Of a stretch of DNA of 64,000 bases, positions 58,301 through 64,000 are shown one piece after another (position 1 is the stretch's first letter; every line of letters begins with the position of its first letter). The stretch covers positions 558,001-622,000 of the forward strand of contig CAVRDJ010000001.1 of NCBI GenBank assembly GCA_963719875.1, given 5' to 3'. Position numbers and translations under genes: made by a program. Under the pieces are notes generated by a model. The model was given only the letters and a program-made list of their open reading frames with translations, had not been told where the DNA came from and ran no database searches. This stretch comes from Palsa-360 sp963719875. Its GTDB lineage: Bacteria; Acidobacteriota; Terriglobia; Acidiferrales; UBA7541.

Positions 58301-59718
58301 TAACGGCCGAACGAACAAGACTCGTGGCGGCGATATTTCCTGGAATCATTTTTGATTCGTCCCTCGCCGAAATTGAACAGCCCGCGCTGTCAAGACAAGA
58401 AGCTTTGTCCGCTCTCCTAACTGGTTGGCTGCAGCATTCAGGCCCGGTCCACGCACGGGTTCTCGCGCGTCTTCTTAGTTTGCCGGATTCGGAAGTCTCC
58501 AATTCGCTTTTGCGGATTGAGGCGACTGGAACCATTTTGCGAGGCCATTTTGTTGATCTTCGCTCAGACGACATCGAGTGGTGCGAGCGAAGATTGCTTT
58601 CACGAATTCACCGCCTCACGATCGGAAAGCTCCGCAAGGAGATCGAACCGGTAACGGCAGCGCAATTTATGCGCTGGCTGGCACGCTGGCAGCACGTTGC
58701 TCCTGGAACGCTAACCCTGGGAGAGCGCGGAATGCTTGACGTCCTGCGCCAATTACAGGGCTACGAAGCGCCGGCCAATGCCTGGGAAAACGAGATTCTC
58801 AAACGCCGCGTTGCCGACTACGATCCGGCTACGCTGGACAATCTTTGTTTGCGGGGAGCGGTGGGATGGGGCCGCCTGTCTCCGCATCCCGCGATGTTGC
58901 ACGAACACGGAGAGCGTGCCCGCCGCATTGTTCCCAGCAGCATCGCTCCTATCACTTTTTTTGTGCGCGATGATGCCGACTGGATGGCTTGCCGCCACCA
59001 CAGCTCCGGACTGGACGACCACAGAGGATTAAGTCGCAGCGCAAAAGAAGTTTTCGATTTGCTCGCAAGCCGGGGCGCATTGTTTTTTGCGGACATCGTG
59101 CGCGGCACGCGCAAGCTGAAGTCCGAGGTCGAAACCGATCTCTGGGAACTGGTTGCGGCCGGCATGATCACCGCGGACGGCTTCGATAATCTGCGCGCGC
59201 TGGTTGATCCCAAGCGCCGGTCGGGTCAGGGCAGGGGGCGGACCGTGCGTCCTCGCGACAGTGGAGGACGTTGGTCCGTGCTCTTCACCGATAAGATGGA
59301 CGATCGCGCTCCGGCCATCGAGTCCACGTGCTGGATGCTCCTGAGGCGCTACGGAATTGTATTCCGCGAACTGCTCACTCGCGAATCCATCCAGCTTCCT
59401 TGGCGCGAGGTCCTGATCGCATTGCGCCGTCTCGAAGATCGGGGTGAAATACGCGGCGGAAGATTCGTCAGCGGTTTCCTCGGCGAGCAATTCGCGCTGC
59501 CTGTTGCGGCCGACTCGTTGCGAGCCTCGCGTTCCCAGGAGCCAACTCATGAAATCATTCGCATCGCGGCCGCCGACCCGCTGAATCTGGCAGGGATCAT
59601 TCTGCCAGGCGATCGGATGCCCGCCAATTCGGGCCGTTCCTTTTCTTTGCGTGATGGCGTAGTCGCAGAAACAAATCCAAGTCCAATCGAAAACCTGAGA
59701 ACCGCCCGCGCCGGTTAG
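55378..59718 (+). CDS. lhr: Large ATP-dependent helicase Lhr
   Basis: 1446-aa superfamily 2 helicase. SAPTGSGKTFAAFLT is Walker A, VIVDEIHAVADDKRG the DEIH box, IGLSATQKP motif III, and ATASLELGIDIGTVDLVCQIG...RIGRSGHWHGA the second helicase domain with its Arg finger. A winged-helix and beta-barrel region follows (RLAAITSGGAIPDNALYTVV and MQLVIHAPFGGRINKAWGLAL typical of Lhr-core), then the long C-terminal domain (ITFFVRDDADWMA, QLPWREVLIALRRLEDRGEIRGGRFVSGF) which makes this the full-length form rather than Lhr-core. It translocates 3'-5' on single-stranded DNA and unwinds RNA:DNA hybrids in studied homologues. No neighbours in operon. Confidence 0.95.
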   Translation: MKLETLNWAHPIVQEWFTGRFGAATEPQEQGWPHILANRTTLISAPTGSGKTFAAFLTCIDRLVRKAIAGDLSDTTQVLYVSPLKALGNDIQKNLEQPLREILQIAGARGLLMPEIRTAVRTGDTLMKDRRSMLKRPPHILVTTPESLYILLTAQKSREILRSVETVIVDEIHAVADDKRGTHLALSLERLEALTDRPPVRIGLSATQKPIELVAHFLTGSCRPDPMIVQVGHQRTVDIAVEVPRSELAAVATHEMWDEIYDRLAQLVEQHRSSLLFVNTRRLAERVAHHLAERLGKEAVATHHGSLSRKLRLEAERKLKAGEVKALVATASLELGIDIGTVDLVCQIGSPRSIAVAWQRIGRSGHWHGAIPKGRIFATTRSELIECAALVRAMRRGDLDRISIPENALDILAQQIVATCASEDWSEDDLFVLVRRAYPYRNLERSDFDEVIMMLSEGINARRGRYGAYLHRDRVNGRVRARRGSRLAAITSGGAIPDNALYTVVAEPEGAHVGTVDEDFAVESLRGDIMLLGNSSWRIRRVEAGRVLVEDVHGAAPNVPFWRGEAPSRTRELSQQVAELRQKIADMTEAISYRPPLRDFDAAAPAFCWLEEECGLDRSGAEQAVEYIVAGRSVLGAVPTQATIIAERFFDESGGMQLVIHAPFGGRINKAWGLALRKRFCRSFNLELQAAATDEGINIALSDQHSFPLADVFRFLHPSSVGKVLEQAVLTSPLFTTRWRWDASRALALLRFQGGRKVPPQIQRMRADDLLAAVFPDAAACQENIEGEMRIPDHPLIREVMKDALTEAMDLEGLRDLLPQILDGRIRCLAVDTPVPSQFSHEILNANPFAYLDDAPLEERRARAVEMRRVLPEAIASDIGRLDPAAIDEVRKDAWPDVRDAEELHDALETLVVLPEPSAPEQFNSESNATSASPQQDALELAVAESIPQWRNFFAELASQGRAGRARISDRNYWVTAERTRLVAAIFPGIIFDSSLAEIEQPALSRQEALSALLTGWLQHSGPVHARVLARLLSLPDSEVSNSLLRIEATGTILRGHFVDLRSDDIEWCERRLLSRIHRLTIGKLRKEIEPVTAAQFMRWLARWQHVAPGTLTLGERGMLDVLRQLQGYEAPANAWENEILKRRVADYDPATLDNLCLRGAVGWGRLSPHPAMLHEHGERARRIVPSSIAPITFFVRDDADWMACRHHSSGLDDHRGLSRSAKEVFDLLASRGALFFADIVRGTRKLKSEVETDLWELVAAGMITADGFDNLRALVDPKRRSGQGRGRTVRPRDSGGRWSVLFTDKMDDRAPAIESTCWMLLRRYGIVFRELLTRESIQLPWREVLIALRRLEDRGEIRGGRFVSGFLGEQFALPVAADSLRASRSQEPTHEIIRIAAADPLNLAGIILPGDRMPANSGRSFSLRDGVVAETNPSPIENLRTARAG

Positions 59719-59927
59719 TTCGCCACAGACATTGCCTCAAATCGGTGGCGGACTTCCGCGAGATCGCCAACTTTCGCCTGGCTTGATCGGACCCCGTGGA
59801 CTCCACTTTCCGCTACGGCTCCTCCGCGCCAAGAGACCCTGTGCTAGAATCCTTTCGAACTGCGGATCATACTGGCGCATGGAGTTGCACAGACCGGCCA
59901 TGATCATGATCAAGGAGGACGCCGACT

Positions 59928-60782
59928 ATGGGTTTAACGAGACGCACCATACTGGCAGCGGGCGCCGCGGCAGCGGCAACAGCCGCCTTGCCGCGCGCAT
60001 TTGCTCAGCAGGCGAGCAAAGCAGGATCTGGCAAGTTCTACGAAAAAGGCTCCGTTCGTATCTACTATGAGGAGGCCGGGTCCGGTTTCCCGTTGATGCT
60101 GCTTCCCGGCGGGGGATTGAACTCCACCATAGCCTTCTTCGCCGGCAACTCGCCCTTCAACGCCGTTGAGGAGTTCAAGGGACAGTATCGCTGCATCACA
60201 GCGGACCTGCGCAACGCTCCCAGCGGCGAGTCCACCGGCCCTGTCGAGGTCGACCGGCCGTGGGAGTCCTACGCCGACGACCAGCTCGGTCTGATGGATC
60301 ATCTGGGCATCGAAAAGTTCATGGTGATGGGGTTCTGCATTGGCGGCCCATTCATCTGGAGTCTCTTGAAGCGCGCCCCCAATCGTGTTGCCGCGGCTGT
60401 GGTGGCGCAGCCCGTGGGGTGGCGTCCGGAGATGCGCGACCGTAAGTACCCCGGCGCATTTTGGACGACCTGGGGTCCGATGATTAACGCTAAGCGGCCT
60501 GAGATTACGCTGCAGACGGCCGACCAATTTGTGACCAGGATGTTCGAAACCAATCCCGACTTCGTCTTCACCGTGACACGCGATTTCGTGCGCAGTTGCC
60601 AAAACCCGGTGCTGATCATGCCGGACGATGTCCCCCCGCACCCTTACGCCCCCGCCATGGAGTGCGCGATGCTCGCACCGAAATCCGAAGTGAGCATCTT
60701 CCCTTGGAAAGAGCCCAAAGAGCGGATTCCGCTGGCAGTGCGCCAAATCCATTCCTTCCTCAAGGCGCATCAGTCTGCTTAG
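59928..60782 (+). CDS. Tat-exported alpha/beta hydrolase with Cys nucleophile elbow
   Basis: 284-aa exported protein with AAGGAGG before ATG 59928; MGLTRRTILAAGAAAAATAAL is a twin-arginine signal. Alpha/beta hydrolase fold: FPLMLLPGGG oxyanion loop, DLRNAPSGES, DHLGIEKFMVMGFCIGGPF with Cys instead of Ser in the elbow (G-x-C-x-G-G, as in dienelactone hydrolase), and Asp/His candidates in IMPDDVPPHPYAPAME. The usual C-terminal His (in the last strand) is not evident; IFPWKEPKERIP sits there. Substrate unknown; an aromatic ring-derived lactone would fit context. Confidence 0.85.
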   Translation: MGLTRRTILAAGAAAAATAALPRAFAQQASKAGSGKFYEKGSVRIYYEEAGSGFPLMLLPGGGLNSTIAFFAGNSPFNAVEEFKGQYRCITADLRNAPSGESTGPVEVDRPWESYADDQLGLMDHLGIEKFMVMGFCIGGPFIWSLLKRAPNRVAAAVVAQPVGWRPEMRDRKYPGAFWTTWGPMINAKRPEITLQTADQFVTRMFETNPDFVFTVTRDFVRSCQNPVLIMPDDVPPHPYAPAMECAMLAPKSEVSIFPWKEPKERIPLAVRQIHSFLKAHQSA

Positions 60783-61249
60783 ACGCCGGTATCTATTCGA
60801 CAGGGCCGGGTCTTGGCTGTGCCGGACCTGTGCCAAAACTAAGCTCTTCTTTTTCAGCCGCAGTCAGATTTCTATTTTTGTTCGAAATCACTTGCGAAAG
60901 AAACCATAAGGGGCTGGGCAATTCAAAATCCGAAATAGCTGCTGAAGCCAAATTGGAAAGACAGCAAACGGGGCAGCTGCTTTCAAAGCGGATGTTCTGG
61001 TAATCACGTACCTCCCGCTGGCTCAGTTGCATGCACCGGTAATGGACTAAATTTTTAAGCAATTGCGCGTCGAGTGCCGGCGCCTTATGTATCCGGGGTT
61101 GCACTCCACATCGAAAGCGCTGAAACGCGTTGTGCCGATTGGTGGACCATAGGTGGTGGTACAATTCGGCAAGTCGCTGCAGATTCGTTCTTGGATGCGG
61201 CCACTCCCAACTGTTTCCAGAACATTCGAAGGCGCCTGGAGCATCAAGA
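60783..61249. other. Intergenic region upstream of FAD oxidoreductase
   Basis: 467 bp. It carries an extended -10 motif at 61157-61165. A minus-strand frame spans part of it, with CPVC and helical patches, but no start with ribosome site and the frame runs into the next gene; it may be a decayed fragment. Confidence 0.5.
61157..61165 (+). promoter_or_regulatory. Extended -10 element TGGTACAAT
   Basis: TG-G-TACAAT is a good extended -10 for the gene starting at 61250, with a leader of about 78 nt. No convincing -35 at 16-18 bp, as is common with extended -10 promoters. Confidence 0.45.
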
Positions 61250-62551
61250 ATGATCGAAGATGTCTCAGCGAGTCTTCCGACAAAAATCTCCATTAAGACC
61301 AAGGATTCAACTGCGGTCCGCATTTCTGCCGATATCTGTGTGGTCGGTGCGGGGATCTCAGGAATCTCCGCGGCGCTCGAAGCGGCTCGTCTGGGGCGGA
61401 AGGTGATTCTCGTGGATGGCCAACCGAGCCTGGGCGGCCAGGCAGTCAACTCCATCATCGGCACATTCTGTGGGTTGTTCTCCAACGAACGGGAACCGCG
61501 CCAACTAACTCATGGGATCGCCGATGATATTCTTCGCGACCTTGGCGCAACAGGCGCCGTGCGTTGCGTTCGCAGCGCAATTGCCAAGACTACTGTTGTG
61601 TATTACGAAGAAGTTGCCCTGGGCCGTTGGATTGAAACCGCGGTCCGCGCTGCTGGGATTTCCGTGGTGCTCGGGGCCGTGCTCCGAAAAGTCCGATTGG
61701 AGAATCGCCGGATCACGGAGATTTCCCTGGCTACACGCTACGGTGATGTTCAGATTGCCGCAACTGGATTTGTTGACGCTTCGGGAGATGCGACACTCGT
61801 TTGGCAGGCGGGCCTGCCTTGCCGCGAACCGGACACGCCGATATACGGGACGCAGACCATCGTGCTAGAACATCTCAACGAAGACCATAAACCGGGTCCA
61901 GCGGAATATAGCCAGCGCCTTCGCGAAAGGGCGGACGCGTACGGTCTGGTCCGGCGCGACGGACTGGCATTCTTTTATCCAGAGCGCGGGACAGCGGTTG
62001 TGAATATGACCCATGTTGAGACGCCGCTCCACCCGGTCAAAGCCAGTGAAAAAGCGTTGGAAGGGAAAGAGCAAGCCGATCGTGTGTTCCATTTTCTGAA
62101 GTCCGAATTCCCTGCGGCCTTCGGCAATGCTCGCGTTCGCGCGTACGGGCTCCCCGGGATCCGCCAAACTCGCTGGATCGTCGGATGCCACCAGTTGACG
62201 GCTGACGAAGTGCGCCGGGGCACACGCTTCGAGGATGAAATTGCAAGGACTTCATGGCCGATCGAATTGCATAGCCGCCCGGAAGGATTTGAATGGGAAC
62301 CGTTCGGTGCCGACCACATTCATTATGTGCCACTGCGGAGCCTTGTGCCCAAAGACGCGGATAACGTCGTTGCGACGGGAAGATGCATTGATGGAGATGC
62401 AGCTGCGTTATCGAGTGTTCGAGTGATGGGGCCTTGCATGGCCATGGGTGCGGCGGCGGCTCATGCGCTTGATCTTGCTGGAAGCGGCAGCGTGAGCGAT
62501 ATCGATCGGACCGCGCTCCGGGCGCGTCTCATCCGAAATCTGGAAGATTAG
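61250..62551 (+). CDS. FAD-dependent oxidoreductase (PF12831-like)
   Basis: 433-aa protein; ATG 61250 has GGAG nine bases upstream, the frame to 61130 is not supported. N-terminal Rossmann motif VVGAGISGISAALEAARLGRKVILVDG, then GGQAVNSIIGTFCGLFSN typical of the FAD_oxidored/GG-motif family, a substrate domain, and a C-terminal cofactor motif GRCIDGDAAALSSVRVMGPCMAMGAAAAHAL. It lies 37 bp upstream of the aconitase X large subunit. A role in oxidising the product or substrate of the dehydratase is a natural idea, but substrate identity is unknown. Confidence 0.88.
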   Translation: MIEDVSASLPTKISIKTKDSTAVRISADICVVGAGISGISAALEAARLGRKVILVDGQPSLGGQAVNSIIGTFCGLFSNEREPRQLTHGIADDILRDLGATGAVRCVRSAIAKTTVVYYEEVALGRWIETAVRAAGISVVLGAVLRKVRLENRRITEISLATRYGDVQIAATGFVDASGDATLVWQAGLPCREPDTPIYGTQTIVLEHLNEDHKPGPAEYSQRLRERADAYGLVRRDGLAFFYPERGTAVVNMTHVETPLHPVKASEKALEGKEQADRVFHFLKSEFPAAFGNARVRAYGLPGIRQTRWIVGCHQLTADEVRRGTRFEDEIARTSWPIELHSRPEGFEWEPFGADHIHYVPLRSLVPKDADNVVATGRCIDGDAAALSSVRVMGPCMAMGAAAAHALDLAGSGSVSDIDRTALRARLIRNLED

Positions 62552-62588
62552 AATTCGTGTTTCGCATTTTGCCGTAAATACAACTTCA

Positions 62589-63881
62589 ATGAATTTGACG
62601 GACACAGAAAAAATGATGCTCGAAGGGCGCGAAGGCCTCGCGGTTCAGAAAGCCATGGAGTTACTTGTCCGGTATGGCGATGCGCTGGGGGCCGAGCGCC
62701 TGGTGGATACAAACAATGTCTGTGGAGCCGTAACGGCGCCATCTCCCGAGAAAATGGAAATGGTAAAGATCCAGGGTCTGGAGCACGCACTCAATGCCGG
62801 TTTTTCGGAGATGAATCTGGACAGCGACACCGTGATCGAGGTTCCCCGCGTGAAGGTCTACACCTGTCAGTTGATTCAGCGGTTTGGTCCCGACACGGCC
62901 GGACTCCACGAAGGATCGCGCGAGTTGCTCCATCTGCAAGAAGACTCTGACAAATTTTTCGGCGCGCGGGGCGTCCACATCATGGCTACCTGCACGCCCT
63001 ATCAGGTCGGCAATGTTCCCGTGAAGGGTGAGCATTGTGCCTGGATGGAATCGTCCGCCGTCGTCTATTGCAACTCGGTCCTAGGCGCACGCACAAATAC
63101 CGAAGGCAGAGAAAGCACGGGCGCAGCCAGCCTCACCGGGAAGATTCCCTATTGGGGATATCACCTGACGGAGAACAGGTTCGGAACGCACCTGGTCGAA
63201 GTGGAGATTCCGACCGACAGCATGATGGATTGGGGACTCCTTGGATACTTTGTTGGGGAAATTATTCAGGAGGACATTCCGGTACTTCGCGGGCGGTTGA
63301 GCCAACCGGATCTCGCCAAGTTAAAGCATTTCGGCGCCGCCGCGGCTTCCTCGGGGGGAGTCGAGATGTACCACATTCCTGGAGTGACACCTGAAGCGCC
63401 TTCCGTCGAGTCCGCTTTCGGGCCTCGCGCGCCGGTACAGACTTTGCAATACGGCAAAGCTGAGCGGCGGACTGCATACGAAAATCTGAACGCCTCGGCA
63501 AGAGACCGCAAAGTTGATTTTGTCATGCTTGGCTGCCCGCACGATTCCATTGAGCAGGTGTGGCAGGCTGCCCGCTTGCTCGAGGGGAAGCGCCTTCACT
63601 CCAACACGGAATTGTGGATCCACACTCCGCGCGCGCTTCGCGAACTCGCTGACCGAAGCGGCTATACGAAGATCGTCGAGAACGCGGGCGGTCACATTTT
63701 GAGTGACTCCTGCCCGGCAATTTCTCGTCTGATGCCCAAGGGAACGAGTGTGGTCGCAACGGATTCGGCAAAGCAGGCCCACTACCTGCCGGCGATTACG
63801 GGAGTGCAGACCTGGTTCGGTTCATTGGAGGATTGCGTTCAAGCAGCGTTAACGGGGAAATGGTCGGCAGGTCTGGACTAA
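62589..63881 (+). CDS. Aconitase X large (catalytic) subunit
   Basis: 430-aa protein, start ATG 62589. Aconitase X catalytic domain family: MNLTDTEKMMLEGREG, ...AVQKAMELLVRYGDALGAERLV, NNVCGAVTAPS, GVHIMATCTPYQVGNVPVKGEHCAWMESSAVVYCNSVLGARTN, ASLTGKIPYWGYH, and FVMLGCPHDSIEQV. The Cys pattern (Cys at ~47, ~130, ~155, ~320) fits the proposed iron-sulfur or metal ligation. In bacteria and archaea members dehydrate cis-3-hydroxy-L-proline or mevalonate phosphate. The small subunit follows 4 bp downstream, as usual for two-chain forms. Confidence 0.92.
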   Translation: MNLTDTEKMMLEGREGLAVQKAMELLVRYGDALGAERLVDTNNVCGAVTAPSPEKMEMVKIQGLEHALNAGFSEMNLDSDTVIEVPRVKVYTCQLIQRFGPDTAGLHEGSRELLHLQEDSDKFFGARGVHIMATCTPYQVGNVPVKGEHCAWMESSAVVYCNSVLGARTNTEGRESTGAASLTGKIPYWGYHLTENRFGTHLVEVEIPTDSMMDWGLLGYFVGEIIQEDIPVLRGRLSQPDLAKLKHFGAAAASSGGVEMYHIPGVTPEAPSVESAFGPRAPVQTLQYGKAERRTAYENLNASARDRKVDFVMLGCPHDSIEQVWQAARLLEGKRLHSNTELWIHTPRALRELADRSGYTKIVENAGGHILSDSCPAISRLMPKGTSVVATDSAKQAHYLPAITGVQTWFGSLEDCVQAALTGKWSAGLD

Positions 63882-63885
63882 GCAA

Positions 63886-64000
63886 ATGATCCTCTTACAC
63901 GGGCGAAAAATCATCGGCGGTTCAGCGCAGGGTGAAGCCCTGGTGACCAGGCAAACGATTTCCGGCTGGGGAGGAATTGATCCGAAGACCGGCACGATTA
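63886..64000 (+). CDS. Aconitase X small (swivel) subunit, 3' partial
   Basis: ATG 63886 lies 4 bp after the large-subunit stop. The first 38 codons read MILLHGRKIIGGSAQGEAL, then VTRQTISGWGGIDPKTGTI, the start of the DUF126 (PF01989) swivel domain that completes aconitase X. The window ends within it. Too short for a six-frame list, but the frame and motif are distinctive. Confidence 0.85.
   Translation, partial: MILLHGRKIIGGSAQGEALVTRQTISGWGGIDPKTGTI

Noticed and set aside
60793..61485. Minus-strand open frame with CPVC and helical patches upstream of the FAD oxidoreductase
   Set aside because: It overlaps the coding start of the oxidoreductase on the other strand and has no supported start; could be a remnant, but not enough to call.
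1..64000. CRISPR arrays, tRNA, rRNA, transposase genes
   Set aside because: Repeats are irregularly dispersed palindromes with no spacers; no cloverleaf, ribosomal or transposase signature was recognised.

Overview
The window looks like chromosomal DNA from an Acidobacteriota species, probably a soil or sediment member of the Terriglobia/Acidoferrales type. The grounds are an Oar-like TonB receptor with an N-terminal carboxypeptidase-regulatory-like domain, many small exported DUF6152/DUF6644-type proteins, exported NHL-propeller proteins, exported c-type cytochromes, and dense families of intergenic palindromic repeats. Taxonomy is inferred from gene content only. No rRNA, tRNA, CRISPR array, IS transposase or phage module was seen.

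Layout: 1-2.2 kb holds the end of a fused LigB-LigA extradiol (gallate/protocatechuate-type) dioxygenase and a zinc alcohol dehydrogenase. 2.3-5.5 kb has recQ and a convergent MFS transporter. 5.6-14.5 kb is a co-directional exported/metal-like module: an exported DLTGVW/GHPH-family protein, a histidine kinase and OmpR-type regulator, DUF6152, DUF6644, a second DUF6152 and a large TonB receptor. 14.8-18.5 kb has a di-heme exported cytochrome (with a decayed tail behind its stop codons) divergent from a tannase/feruloyl esterase. 18.8-27 kb is mostly minus strand: a third DUF6152 paired with a second GHPH-family protein, two NHL proteins, two exported cupins, a metallo-beta-lactamase-fold protein and small hypotheticals. 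27.2-30.8 kb has a HupE/UreJ-like membrane protein and a Kelch lipoprotein.

31.0-37.9 kb is a probable catabolic operon (aromatic-acid MFS, SDR, DhbE/EntE-like ligase, two amidohydrolase-2 proteins, a cupin) behind a recognisable promoter that carries a palindromic operator. 38-40.9 kb encodes a His/Met-rich exported protein and a polytopic membrane partner. 41-44.7 kb has two CocE/NonD-type hydrolases. 44.9-54.1 kb has a heme-propeller protein, a Tat-exported amidohydrolase with a Tat-exported RidA-like protein, a UbiD-type decarboxylase, a second aromatic-acid MFS, an exported tandem VOC protein and a DUF4440-like protein. 55.4-59.7 kb is the Lhr helicase. 59.9-64 kb has a Tat-exported alpha/beta hydrolase, an FAD oxidoreductase and the two-subunit aconitase X, whose small subunit runs off the window.

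Two themes stand out. One is plant polyphenol and aromatic degradation: tannase, gallate-type ring cleavage, UbiD, aromatic transporters and acid activation. The other is a set of exported proteins whose predicted mature N-terminus is histidine: three DUF6152 proteins, the HupE-like protein and the His/Met-rich protein. That is compatible with histidine-brace copper binding and an undescribed periplasmic metal system. Several families of REP/MITE-like palindromes occupy intergenic space, sometimes supplying stop codons and in one place nested inside each other.
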